Below are positions 1-10,429 of a stretch of 64,000 bases of DNA, piece by piece. This DNA comes from Phytophthora sp. 'mugwort' (taxonomy: Eukaryota > Oomycota > Peronosporomycetes > Peronosporales > Peronosporaceae). The stretch covers positions 4,712,001 to 4,776,000 of the forward strand of contig JAUCEF010000018.1 of NCBI GenBank assembly GCA_033558025.1, given 5' to 3'. Position 1 is the first letter of the stretch, and each line of letters opens with the position of its first letter. The position numbers and the translations under genes were made by a program. The notes under the pieces are model-generated. The model was given only the letters and a program-made list of their open reading frames with translations, had not been told where the DNA came from and did no database searches.

Positions 1-1246
1 CGTACTAATGCGCGGTGACCCTGGTCCGTCAGAAGACTATAAAAACTACGATGTCCACTTCAATAGAAAAGAAGATAAATGGCAGAAATACTTAATGATC
101 TCTAATATTTACTTTGGAATAACTTGCATCCAATCAGAATCGCCCTTAACATACTACCGTGTACATGAAAGGGACATTTTACCCCGTATCAAAAATCGAC
201 TTCTAAATATCGCAATTGCTACTGTAATAGTTTCACTGGGATGTAGTACCGTAGCTTGTCGAAAAGAGGCATTTTGCCGCCTTGTTCACCAAAGTGTTAA
301 TATTACTGACTCACTAGAGCCCTCGGTAAGGGGCCTGTCGACTGTACACCGACAAAAAGAACGCATTTGAAGCGAATTATGTGACCGGTGCATTTTCCCG
401 CGCATCTGCACGCCTCGCGCCGCACGCATCAGTTGGCAACGGACCGTTGCTAGTTGCTAGTTGGAGGCAGCCGATAAGTCAATCGGATAAAGGCCACATA
501 GTTGAAGTGCGCTCGGAAAATAAACCAGCCGCTTTTCGCCAGAGAACGCCGCGCGTGTCTGGAAAAGCTCCCAGTTCCTGTGGAAGCACGGACATGTGCA
601 CTGTACCAGCACGTACCTGATAAGGTGGCGGCCGCATAGATAGCGCCGAGATCTGGAACGCGTGTCCTAATCGGTCGGTTGCCAACCCCCGTCTGGATTA
701 CTAACCAGGCTGGACTATTCAAAGCGAGGCGAAGCGTTTTGCAGTAAGCCATCCATGTTGAAGGTGCTGTCAAACGGCGCCGATCCTCAGGCGCCGTAGT
801 GAAGACGATGACGCGCCGCAGATTGCCAAGACCGTTTCCAGCCAATTGCGTGCCGCCGATTGTAGTTAGGCCGGTGTTGGTGACGCGTCCATATCACGGT
901 ACTCACTTCCATGTGACGATCAGCCAATCAGCGCTCAGTCTCATCATCTCAGCTGAAGCAACTTCAACAATCGGCTTATGCGGGTATCGTATATCAACGG
1001 AATGTTCAGATAGGATATGTATCGAAATGAGAACAATGCCGCGCACGGCAAATACCATTTCGCAGGCAGTGGGCTTTCGGTGGTATTCTCACGAAGCGAC
1101 GTCCGCCTCGTCGACGCTGTATTTCCGCTACATACAATGAGCCGTGCATGCAGCAGCGCGGCAACTAAGACGGCCCAGTTCTCAATTTGCCTCAAGCAGC
1201 GTCAGTGAGTTAAAGTCAAAGCATATCATCTCATCGCAACCAAACC
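1..1246. other. Left edge with no recognisable gene
   Basis: Open frames here (for example 8-370 plus and 450-845 minus) overlap each other on both strands and show no motif, signal peptide or family resemblance that I can identify. The first 370 bases are more AT-rich than the rest. I see no tRNA, rRNA or inverted-repeat structure. It may be intergenic sequence with old repeat debris plus the promoter of the small gene that starts at 1247. Confidence 0.5.
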
Positions 1247-1396
1247 ATGTTCGACCAGCTCAAGCACGTGATGTCCCGTCCGATGACCGGCAAGGAGCCT
1301 GCTGAGAAGCGATTCGGCGGCATGTCGCTGCAATACAAACTGGAAAAGGCGGATCCGTCCACGGCATTCGAGCGCTCCGGCTGGGTGTACATTTAA
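1247..1396 (+). CDS. Small 49-residue protein, function unknown
   Basis: An uninterrupted frame runs from the ATG at 1247 (context CAAACCATG) to TAA at 1394-1396 and encodes 49 residues. The peptide is basic and polar, starts MFDQLKHVMSRP, and ends FERSGWVYI. It has no membrane segment and no obvious signal peptide. Its codons are rich in G and C at the third position (CTC, AAG, GTG, TCC, CGT, GGC), as in the real genes downstream and unlike the noise upstream, which is why I call it. It could instead be the last exon of a longer gene whose 5-prime exon I did not recognise. The size would suit a small organelle or ribosome accessory protein, but nothing in the sequence shows a function. Confidence 0.45.
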   Translation: MFDQLKHVMSRPMTGKEPAEKRFGGMSLQYKLEKADPSTAFERSGWVYI

Positions 1397-1824
1397 GCCG
1401 CTACTGCCCGCCGAGCGTGCAATGCGACCAAGCAAGCGAACGGACTCGAGCGGACGTTCGTGACTGACGTAGCAGCTGCGGTCGCTTACAAGACGAAGAC
1501 GCCTTTCACTCACTCATGCCGGAGAGGGGAAGGCGCGCGTGAAGTTCAGCCGCAGTATCCGTCCTGTTTCAATATTTATGTGGATATCAATCAACAGAGC
1601 ACAATTGTACTTATAAAGGAAAATGGGAACTCAAATTTGAGGCTCCTGTATACCGATGCACGTCATTAATATCCTCAAATGTTTTGCATGTTTTTTTCTC
1701 GTTGCATTGAGTCGTAATCTCTGGAGTAGTGTTGGTTTATCATATAGGTAGTACTTCAGTTTCTACTCGCGAGCTTCTGGAGACTCCAGAGACCGTTGGC
1801 CGCCTCTTCGGTTCCGCCGCCAAA

Positions 1825-2487
1825 ATGGTTCGTGTAAAGGTCCGCGTGTTCACGTTCCCTTCCGACCCGAAGAGGCAGAACTCGTATGTCGTCGGCACCA
1901 TCGAGGTGCGTGCGGTCTGATTAATCTGTTGGATTTTGTATACTACTAGTAAGTTTGACCAAGATGTTCTTCGCCAACGCCACAAACAGGGCGGTCTATT
2001 ACCCGTTGTGGGCACGCTCAACCTCGACGACAAAGAGGTCCCCACAATTACGTTCGCACAATTACGGCCCAGAGTCGAGCTACAGCAGGGTAAGGACGTA
2101 ATCCGACGCAGCGTCATGTTCCAAGAGGTGCTGGCACTCATTGCGACGTCTCCGAACCCGCACGGCTGGCCGCCCAACGCCATGCAAACCTATTGGTTCG
2201 GCCATTTCACCGACGAGAATGACATCCTCCCGCATGTCATTGCGGTGGGTCTAATATAAGTAAAACCGAACCTGCAAAGGACTCATCCCGTCTCACTCAG
2301 CCTCATCTGTTGCTACTCTTAGGCCGCCGTCGAGGGCTGCCCTATCAGCCAGTTCCTGAACATGAAGACGTCTAAGCAAACGGGCGACCTCATTCTCGTC
2401 CCGCAGACGCAACTTGGCCCTGTGTGCGAGCAATGCTGCGAAGGCTGCGCACTCTGCCCGCCTATCCAGCGCAGCAACAACCAGTAA
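1825..2487 (+). CDS. Conserved-looking 178-residue protein with cysteine-rich C terminus, unknown function
   Basis: Three exons fit one frame: 1825-1905, 1954-2244 and 2323-2487. The introns (1906-1953, GTGCGT..AAG; 2245-2322, GTGGGT..TTAG) are both phase 0. The 178-residue product begins MVRVKVRVFTFPSDPKRQNS. Its middle contains VLALIATSPNPHGWPP, which has the look of a folded soluble domain. The last 20 residues hold a cysteine cluster, PVCEQCCEGCALCPP, that could bind metal or form disulfides. There is no signal peptide or membrane helix. It converges on the LYR gene with 70 bp between stop codons. I do not recognise the family. The first intron boundary is inferred from the frame; an alternative acceptor 4 nt upstream would put the reading out of frame. 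Confidence 0.65.
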
Positions 2488-2557
2488 GACCGAACTCTTA
2501 AGGAACAGCTGAACGTCGTGGCCTGTTTCAATGAATCTTCTCAGCTGCTACAATGCC

Positions 2558-2878
2558 TCACTCGTTCTTGCGATCGCCGATGACCTTTGTACTCACACCA
2601 CCATCCACGGGCGATGGCGGCTGAATCGCGTCGCGCCCCACCTCGACGCTCCAGTTCGACATAGACGGGTGCAGACTAGCGTACATGGACAGCTCTTTGA
2701 TGCCTGCGCGCACCGACGCCATCTCCTCGCGGAGCTTCTGCGCGTCTGTGAGGTCCTTGTTGGCGTGGAACTCCGTCTTGATGTCACGGATGATCGACTC
2801 GCGCTTGATGCTCGGGTAGCGTTGCGCCAGCTTGAGGATCCGCCGGTACATGCGCAACACCTCCCTTGTTTCGGCCAT
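2558..2878 (-). CDS. LYR-motif (Complex1_LYR) protein
   Basis: A single exon encodes 106 residues starting MAETREVLRMYRRILKLAQR. The tripeptide near residue 10 (MYR), followed by a basic amphipathic helix, is the LYR signature in one of its known variants. The rest is helical and charged (SIKRESIIRDIKTEF, then KLREEMASVRAGIKEL), matching the three-helix fold of the family. LYR proteins are small, usually mitochondrial adaptors that bind the acyl carrier protein and help Fe-S cluster delivery or assembly of respiratory complexes. Which subfamily this belongs to cannot be told from the sequence alone. An upstream in-frame ATG at 2902 would add 8 residues, but the internal ATG has the better fit to the family. 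It diverges from the RING gene at 3146. Confidence 0.75.
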   Translation of the reverse strand: MAETREVLRMYRRILKLAQRYPSIKRESIIRDIKTEFHANKDLTDAQKLREEMASVRAGIKELSMYASLHPSMSNWSVEVGRDAIQPPSPVDGGVSTKVIGDRKNE

Positions 2879-3145
2879 CTTGACTTGTGTACCACACACC
2901 ACGAAATGTCACGTCGGAGTGCTCCCATTGGCGGAAATTGTGGATCGAATCTCGCTGTCACTTCACTACTGTAGTCTTCGGTAACGAGCGACATCTTCGC
3001 CCACCGCCGTCTCGCTTGCTGGTCAGCCCGTACGGTTCCCAGCCCCTCTTTCTGCTCTTCCCCCCTCGCTTCGTCTCCCCGTCGTCTTCTGCACGTGTAT
3101 CTATTGTACCTATCTTCATATCTATTTAACCCGCCGCCTACCATC

Positions 3146-5461
3146 ATGAGGTGCGTTTCTCCTCAATCGAGTCCGCAGTCACTGGACGAGCGCGCTGACG
3201 CCTGTTACTGGACTACTTACAGGAATAATAGCAGTTCCAACAACAGCAATGGAGGCTCAGGCCGTCGTGGTCCACGTCGAGAGCAGGTACGTTATATTAA
3301 TTTTACTGGGAGATGTGGGCATGAGTGGATCTTGTGGTGTTGACTGAGCGTTGCTATCCGTCCATGCAGAAGAAGAGCATGGACTACGAGGCGCGACTCA
3401 CTCGCAACGGTGTATCCGCCAACCATTTGCTCAACTTCTCCATGCCTGAACGTGAGAGGAGCGTGTTCCATCACCAGAAGAAGAAGAAAATCTCGGCGCC
3501 ACGTACTCAGACCGAGTACCTCCATGCTAAGTGCGTCTGCAGTTGACAATGCTTGCAGCTTGCACGTTCGTGAATGTCCATCTGATCTTTGCTGTGGTTG
3601 CGTGCATTTAGCTACCGCTTTGTGATTGCGCCACTCAAATCGGACGCCGTCGTGCCGACATGGGATCCTGAAGCTCTCACTGAATGTAAGCTATAGCGAC
3701 TCATACCGCGTTACCAGTCGGAATATGTGGCTTGACTGACGAAACTTTTGTACGTCAATGATAATGATGTACAGGGTCTTCGGTTGAGCAGGTGCTGCTG
3801 TGGTATGACGTCGAAAGCCCGCAGACCTGTCCGATCTGCATGGATATATTCCGCGCGCCGAAAATTACCAAGTGTGGCCACATCTTTTGGTACGTATTGT
3901 AAAATGGATGCTTGGGTTCTTGCGACTCAGCAGTCCATTAACTGTTTATTTGCTTGTGTCGAGTAGCTGGCCTTGCATCCTTCGGTACTTATCGATGACG
4001 GAAAAGTACTGGCGACGCTGTCCAATGTGCTTTGAATCCGTTCAAAAGGGCCACCTGCGCAGTGTGCAACTCCACCAGCTGCAAATCCCTCCTCATGTCG
4101 GTTCTGACGTCACTTTTCAATTCCTGGAACGTCCAAAGTCCAGCATGTTCCCGCAGCTCCGTGTACTCCCGCCTGCAGAAGTTAAGGGTGAACATGCTGA
4201 AACTGATGCAACTTCGCACGCCACACAGTCGTCTCCGGAGGCTGTCGCGTTTTCTGCACGGAAACGTTCTCGAAAGCTGCCAAATGTACATGATGCGGAT
4301 GCGACATATTCGCGCATTTTGGAGGCGACGCCTGAGTATTTGCGGGAGCTTTTGTACGCGGAGATGCGTGATCTCCAGTCGATGGACGCCGAGTTTCGTA
4401 GCAGTGGGGACGTAGACAATCTTCCCTTTGTGGAGGAGGCCATGCGGAACACTTCTGGTCGACTTGCCAAGAGTGATGATTTCAGTCATGGCACTTACGG
4501 TGCAAACCACTATAACAACGCAAACAACTTTTCTTCTGGCAAGAAGAGTAAGTCTCAAGACACTGGGGGTGGCGAAACATACTCGTTCTACCAGATCGCA
4601 GATGGAACGTACGTGGTTCTTCACCCGCTGAACTTGAAGTGTCTGCTGAAGGAGTATTCAGATGAGCACCAACATGAACTAGAAGGTGGCCACGAGGAGG
4701 ACGCACATCAGAAGGAACTGGAAGCTGTGTGGACTCAGGATGGTTCTTCTTCTGCGAGTCTGAAGCCGCTGCCTGTTGATCGCTACCGCTTGCTGCCCGA
4801 ACAAATCCACGGTCGTGTTCTGGATATTGAGCATGTGGTCATGGACGAAGAAGCGCAGAAGCGGTATCGTTTCCTGAGTCATTTGCCGCGCTTTTGTGAT
4901 TTTTACGTGTGCGAACTCGATCTGACATCGCAGCTCTCGCCTTCGACGCTCGGCGCGTTCCGCAACGACCTCAAGAAGCGCGACAAACAGCGAAAGCATA
5001 AGATTATGCTGCAGAACGCTCCAACCCCTACGTCTCCAATCTTCAAGAGAGGTGCACAAGCGTTCTCGCTGGAGCAGGAGGGCATGACGTGGCCGTCGCC
5101 CTACGAGCAAGCCCTGGCGGAGTCTCTAGCGGAATTTCAGCTCAGCAACTCGTCAGGTGTCGAGTTCGAAGCTGAGCACCAGGCGACGGCGTCTTCGTCC
5201 TCGACAGCTGACGAGGAACGGTCGTTTGCTCGGGTAACCGAGAACTCTGGCTACTTCCCGGCGCTTGGGGGTGCTGCCCCAAGCGAACCGAGCCCTCATG
5301 TTACGGATCCAATTGCGTTCGGGTCGCCGTCTGCTTGGGGAAATCCGTCGACCAGTCCCCCTGCAGTCGCGTGGAGTTCCGGCAAGGGTGGCAAGAAGAA
5401 AGGAGCGAGCAAGAAGGGCGTCTCCGTCTTCTCGACTACGCAGCGCCGCTCGTATCGCTGA
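3146..5461 (+). CDS. RNF10: RNF10-type RING finger E3 ubiquitin ligase
   Basis: Six exons join in frame: 3146-3150, 3223-3286, 3370-3530, 3612-3685, 3775-3889 and 3967-5461, giving 637 residues. The first coding exon is only 5 nt (ATGAG). An N-terminal Asn/Ser/Gly and basic tract (NNSSSNNSNGG) precedes a conserved block NYRFVIAPL, then WSSVEQVLLW, then a C3HC4 RING at residues 120 to about 165 (CPICMDIF..KCGHIFCWPCILRYL..CPMC) with all eight zinc ligands present. The order YRF block, W..VEQV block, RING matches the RNF10/Mag2 family, which ubiquitinates 40S ribosomal proteins during ribosome quality control. The long C-terminal half is charged and ends in a Ser/Pro and Lys/Gly-rich tail. Human RNF10 is about 810 residues, so this one is shorter. 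Confidence 0.88.
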
Positions 5462-5593
5462 TCGTCTGTCAGTCAGTCACTGACTCAGTGATTGAGTCAG
5501 AACCTAATTCCTTCTAGATTATATTCCGATCCAACGCCCTCATAAATCACTTTGAAGCGAGTATGTGGATAGGGGCGTCAATCCAAAAAACTT

Positions 5594-5607
5594 TCATTCT
5601 TCAATTT
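5594..5607 (+). promoter_or_regulatory. Oomycete initiator (Inr) element
   Basis: TCATTCTTCAATTT matches the published oomycete core promoter consensus TCATTYYNCAWTTT at every position. It lies about 60-70 nt upstream of the quinone reductase ATG at 5667, the usual distance for a transcription start in these organisms. It probably marks the transcription start of that gene. Confidence 0.75.
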
Positions 5608-5666
5608 TTTTCATCAAGCACAAGTACCCGAATAGTCTCTGACTCCAGCAAACCTCAGCAACGAAG

Positions 5667-6269
5667 ATGACCAACATTGCCATCATCTATTACTCGACCT
5701 ACGGCCACATCGCCACGATGGCCGACTCCATCAAGAAGGGCGTCGAGTCTGTGGACGGCGTTACGGCTGAGATCTACCAGGTGGAGGAGACTCTGTCCGA
5801 GGAAATCCTGACCAAGATGCACGCGGCGCCTAAGAGGGACCACCCGGTGGCCACGCCCGACGTCATCAAGAACGCGGACGGCGTGCTGCTGGGCGTCCCC
5901 ACGCGCTTCGGCAGTATGCCGGCGCAGATTAAGGCGCTGTTCGACGCCTGTGGCGGCCTCTGGGCTTCTGGCGCGCTGGTGGGCAAACCCGCAGGCATTT
6001 TCTTCAGCACGGGCACCATGGGCGGCGGCCAGGAGACCACGGCCCTCACGACGCTGACGTTCCTGACGCACCAGGGCATGACCTTCGTGCCGCTTGGCTA
6101 CCGCAATCCGCTCCTCTTCAACATGGACGAGATCCACGGCGGATCCCCATGGGGCGCCGGCACGCTCGCCGGCGCTGATGGCTCCCGTCAGCCAAGCAAG
6201 CTCGAGCTGGACGTTGCCAAGACCCAGGGTGAGTCCTTCGCCGGTGTGGCCAAGAAGCTTTCGGCGTAA
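5667..6269 (+). CDS. wrbA: NAD(P)H:quinone oxidoreductase, WrbA/flavodoxin-like
   Basis: A single exon encodes 200 residues, the normal length for WrbA. The N terminus NIAIIYYSTYGHIATMADSI is the flavodoxin-like strand and phosphate loop that binds FMN. Family blocks follow in order: PTRFGSMPAQIKALFD, then GGLWASGALVGKPAGIFFST, then GGGQETTALT, and late in the protein GGSPWGAGTLAG. These are diagnostic of the type IV quinone oxidoreductases, which carry out two-electron reduction of quinones and guard against redox cycling in the cytosol. In eukaryotic microbes that attack plants or rot wood such enzymes deal with host or lignin-derived quinones; whether that holds here is inference. Codon use is strongly GC-biased, suggesting high expression, and a perfect Inr sits upstream. 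Confidence 0.93.
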   Translation: MTNIAIIYYSTYGHIATMADSIKKGVESVDGVTAEIYQVEETLSEEILTKMHAAPKRDHPVATPDVIKNADGVLLGVPTRFGSMPAQIKALFDACGGLWASGALVGKPAGIFFSTGTMGGGQETTALTTLTFLTHQGMTFVPLGYRNPLLFNMDEIHGGSPWGAGTLAGADGSRQPSKLELDVAKTQGESFAGVAKKLSA

Positions 6270-6473
6270 GAAGCAGGCACTTATCCTCGAAGTACATTAA
6301 CACATAATGAATTGGTTGCTAACTGTAGTTAAAGTAGTTTTGAAGCCATTTTGAAAAAGATACGGATGCGACTTATTCGTACTTAGAGGGGTCTTAGTGG
6401 GAGAGAGTCATTATTGAAGGTAGCGCGAAGGTCTTCTAATTCGTTTAGTGTGCCTCTTCGTCACAACACATAG

Positions 6474-8806
6474 ATGGAGTCGTTCGTTGAGCCTCCTTCC
6501 GCGTACGTGCCGCCCGAAGCCGTGGCTCTCTTCAACTCGGTGGGCTACACCTTCGTGGGGCTGGTACTAGGCCTCATCGTCTTCCTCTGCGTGCGCAAGT
6601 TCCTTTTCTTCCTCACATGGCGCAGCTTCCGCGACGGCCCGTACGATGTGGGCCAGCACCAGTGGAGGCCGGGCAACCTCGCCGGGTGAGTCTACCGCAA
6701 TACCTACTACAATATTTGTATTGCTCGTGGTCTAATCACTTTATCGCTCTGTCTTCCGGCAGCCCACAGTGGTGTAATGTGTGCGAAGCCATCGTATACG
6801 GCATCCGCAGCTACGTGGTCAAGTGCGACATCTGCGGCATGTACGCGCACGCGCAGTGCGCAGCCACCACGATGCGCTACAAGGGCGTGAACGGGCCTCC
6901 GTTCATTGCAGCTACTTCTCCGTCCTCTCTACCATTGTCACCTTCATGTGCCTGCAGAGCTGCGGGTGTGATGCTGCCACCTTTAACGGGATCCTCGGAC
7001 GCCAAGGACACAGAGTTGGTGACGATGCCGACGCAGCAACAACGCCACATGTGGATTAAGGGCAACATCGACCCCATGGACTCGTGTTCGCTCTGTGGAC
7101 TGTTTTGTGGGAGCATCTTAGCGCTCTCCGGGCTCAAATGCGCCTGGTGTCATGTGCGCGTGCACGAAGAATGCTTTCAGCAGGCGTTGGCTCGTACACA
7201 CAAGCCGCCGCTACTGCGGCGTTGCGATTTCGGTCGGCATGTCAACCTCATTGTACCGCCATCGTGCGTTATCTTACGTGAACCAGTCTCGATTGCTAGC
7301 AAGTCGCAGCGTGCGCTCAACTCGGTGCGCAGTGCCGCGCACATTGCAGTGACCAAGATGTCCAATATTCGACTGCGACGCGCGGTTGCTAGCGGTGCAA
7401 TGGAGATACCTCCTCCTCCTCCTTCAAGCAACGTGCGAAGTGAGGTCGCAGCTGGATGTGAAAGTGCGCTAGCTGCCGCATCAAACGCTGTATCTGGATC
7501 GGACGGGCTTTCATTTAATCTGGTAGAGACGCCCAAGGAAACAACGCCATTATTGGTTTTTATTAACAGTCGCAGTGGTGGGAAGATGGGACTACATGTG
7601 CTGCGTCAGGTGCGACAATGGCTAAATCCCGTGCAGGTGTACGACTTGTCCCATCAAAGTCCGATTGAGCCGCTGCGTCAGTTTATCGGGCTCCCTCGGC
7701 TTCGTATATTGGTTTGTGGCGGTGATGGAACGGTGGGCTGGGTGCTCAGTGCTTTGGACGAGCTTGGAGCTCCGCGGCAGCCACCTATCGCGGTTTTGCC
7801 GTTGGGTACCGGCAACGACCTGGCCCGTGTCCTGGGGTGGGGTGCAGGGCTTTCTGCTCCGACAGATGTGAGTGAGATCCTTAGCGAGGTCGAGGCGGCT
7901 CACGTGAGTCTTCTCGATAGGTGGCAAGTGAACATTGGCGACTCGCAAAAACGTGTCGTGCTGAACAACTACCTGGGTGTCGGTGTGGACGCGCAAGTGG
8001 CGCTGGAATTCCACGAACAACGTGAACGATCACCGGGGTTATTCATGAGTCAGTTTGTGAATAAGCTGTGGTACAGTCAATTTGGCGCCAAGAACTTCCT
8101 TGTCCGCACGTGTGCTGGTTTACCTGAGAAGATCGTTCTCGTGTGTGATGGAAAGCGCATCTTGCTCCCTGAAGGCACAGAGGGTGTCATTCTTCTCAAC
8201 ATTAACAGTTACGGAGGTGGCTCAAAGCTCTGGCACGATGACTTGGAATTCGACAACGAAGACTCCGACTCCGCTAGTGAGACGGATGATGATGACGAGG
8301 ACCGGAGTCGGACAAGCAGTGTTGAAAGTCTCGATATCAGCACCCACTTCGGTCCGTCTTCTCCCCACGACGGCTTACTGGATGTCGTGGCAGTGTATGG
8401 CACGCTGCATCTCGGGCAGATGCAGGTGGGGTTATCCAAAGCCGTACGCTTGTGTCAGGCCAAGTCGGTGAGTATCACTCTGAAGGAGACGTTACCGGTG
8501 CAGATCGATGGTGAACCCTGGCTGCAGAATCCTAGCGAAATGGAGATCTCGTTCTTGCAGCAAGCGTTCATGCTCAGCCGTACTGTCGAGGAACGTGATG
8601 TGGTGACGAAAAAGGTTGGTGAAGTGCTGGATTGGGCTGAGCACACGCATGTGATCTCCTCTCGGCAGCGGGACGTATTGCTAGTCGAGATAGCGCGTCG
8701 TGTTTGGGATAGCGCTGCATCTCGACGACCGACTGGTTCTCGTGCTCTCCTGCGGTCGGATAATCGTGGCCACGAGAGGCACTCGTTCGTTATGACTGAC
8801 AGGTAA
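6474..8806 (+). CDS. Diacylglycerol kinase with N-terminal membrane anchor and two C1 domains
   Basis: Exon 1 is 6474-6685 and exon 2 is 6763-8806 (intron GTGAGT..GGCAG), encoding 751 residues. Residues around 22-50 form a hydrophobic anchor (VGYTFVGLVLGLIVFLCVRK). Two cysteine/histidine-rich C1 zinc domains follow, near residues 72-110 (WCNVCEA..CDICGMYAHAQC) and 176-215 (CSLCGLFCG..CAWCHVRVHEEC). The catalytic domain begins near 332 (TPLLVFINSRSGGKMG), with the ATP-binding motif CGGDGTVGW near 390 and PLGTGNDLARVLGWG. The accessory domain contains an acidic Asp/Glu/Ser insert (SDSASETDDDDED). The enzyme phosphorylates diacylglycerol to phosphatidic acid, ending DAG signalling. The layout resembles the epsilon-type and plant membrane-anchored kinases. 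It converges on RF2 with 52 bp between stops. Confidence 0.93.
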
Positions 8807-8858
8807 CTAACCGAGCAGGGACAAACGCATTTTAACGTCGATTGTAAGTATGAGGGTG

Positions 8859-10277
8859 TTAAGTAAATAAATACGTGTTCGAGCCCTCTCCATCCATCCC
8901 GTCCTGATTGTTCGATACAGTCTGCTGAAGAAGAAGCGTCTTCTCAATGAAATGGTCGATATGACCATCAAGTACTTGAGCCGTGTTGCCCTCCGAGTAG
9001 CTGGTGCGATGGTCTTTCACAAGCTGGTACGGATGCAACACGTACGACCGGATCTGGTTGCCCCACGCATTATCCCCGAGTCCTTGAGCGAACTGCTGTC
9101 TCGCTCGCGCCTCTTCTTCAAGCTTACGTTGATACAACTTAGCACGGAGCATTGCCATTGCTTCAGCCTTATTCCGGTGCTGCGATCGGTCCGATTGGCT
9201 CTGAACCACGATCCCCGTGGCCAAGTGTGTGATTCGAATAGCGCTGTCCGTAGTATTCACGTGTTGTCCTCCAGGACCTGATGAACGATACGTGTCAACT
9301 CGTAGATCCTTGGGTGAAATCTCGATTTCTTTGCTGGAGCGACCTCCAGCAGCCATGGGATACACGCGAACTTGCGCGAACGACGTATGCCTCCTTCCAG
9401 CGCTGTCAAACGGCGAGATACGCACAAGGCGGTGTACGCCAGCCTCACTCTTTGCCCAACCATAGGCATACGCGCCGTCCATCTTCAACATAACCGATCG
9501 AAAGCCAGCCTCTTCCCCTACAGACTCGTCAACGTACTGGACTTGGAATCCCCGTGACCCACCCCAACGCGCGTACATCCTCGCCAGCATTGCCGTCCAG
9601 TCGCAGCTATCAGTACCTCCAGCACCCGCTTGGATCTCCACAAAGCACGAGCAGGCGTCGCTCTCATGCGACAGCAGCACTTCCAGTCGGAGTTGTTGCG
9701 CGTCGGCCCGCACTGCCGCCATGGCACTCACACAGTCTCGAAGCACGGACTCATCTTCTTCTTCCGTCGCCAGGACATATAGCTCCTTGGTGTCTAGGAA
9801 CTGGCGATGCAGCTCAGATGCACGAGACCCCCGCGACTCCAGCGCAGCCAGTCGCTGCACCACCAACGCGGCGTTGGTGGCGTCGTCCCAGAGGTTCGGA
9901 TCGGCGGCTTCCTGGCGCAGCTTGGCAAGTTCTTGCGCATTGTGGGCCGTAGCCACCACATCGTGGATCACTGTGATCTCCTGCTGCGCTTGCTTGGCCA
10001 AAGAAGCGAAGGATTCGTCACCTGCTGAGGCGTCAGCGGACGAAAACCATCGAGCGGGGCCGTTACCCAGCGACGTGGTCGACAGCTTTGGTGTAGAGAA
10101 CAGAGAGTAGGAACGGCACGAAGAGAACCAAACTTTGTGTGCAGCAACACAGGACACTGCCAAAGTACGGTGAGCACCTTGCTCGTTAATGCGAGCCGTA
10201 AGCGCCGCGAGCGAGGCAGCCACGTCGGCGCGTCGGGGCAGGAACCGACCGAGCATTTTGCGCCGTACTTCACGCAC
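8859..10277 (-). CDS. prfB: Peptide chain release factor 2, mitochondrial
   Basis: A single exon encodes 472 residues. The first 85 residues are Arg/Ser/Ala-rich and lack acidic residues early on, as in a mitochondrial transit peptide (start MREVRRKMLGRFLPRR; the Met at residue 8 is an alternative). The body is a class I bacterial-type release factor. The stop-codon recognition tripeptide SPF (residues 288-290, within VRISPFDSAGRRH) marks RF2, which reads UAA and UGA, rather than RF1 (PxT). The peptidyl-tRNA hydrolysis motif GGQ is at 336-338 (SSGPGGQHVNTTDSAIR). Bacterial RF2 is about 365 residues, so the extra length is the N-terminal extension. Oomycetes have no plastid, so action in the mitochondrion is inferred. 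Confidence 0.92.
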   Translation of the reverse strand: MREVRRKMLGRFLPRRADVAASLAALTARINEQGAHRTLAVSCVAAHKVWFSSCRSYSLFSTPKLSTTSLGNGPARWFSSADASAGDESFASLAKQAQQEITVIHDVVATAHNAQELAKLRQEAADPNLWDDATNAALVVQRLAALESRGSRASELHRQFLDTKELYVLATEEEDESVLRDCVSAMAAVRADAQQLRLEVLLSHESDACSCFVEIQAGAGGTDSCDWTAMLARMYARWGGSRGFQVQYVDESVGEEAGFRSVMLKMDGAYAYGWAKSEAGVHRLVRISPFDSAGRRHTSFAQVRVYPMAAGGRSSKEIEISPKDLRVDTYRSSGPGGQHVNTTDSAIRITHLATGIVVQSQSDRSQHRNKAEAMAMLRAKLYQRKLEEEARARQQFAQGLGDNAWGNQIRSYVLHPYQLVKDHRTSYSEGNTAQVLDGHIDHFIEKTLLLQQTVSNNQDGMDGEGSNTYLFT

Positions 10278-10429
10278 TACAAAGTATTAAGATGGAGACC
10301 ATTGGCTGCTCTTGCAGGTTTTTTCCTAGATGTCTTTCCATACACCTACACATTCAAAGTGAATTTTATATTTCATCTGGGAAATTCAATTTTCACATGT
10401 GAATTTTCAGGTTGAAGTGGAAGGCAACC

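Noticed and set aside
8..370. Open frame of 120 codons at the left edge
   Set aside because: AT-rich with poor codon bias and no recognisable motif; could be part of something outside the window but cannot be supported.
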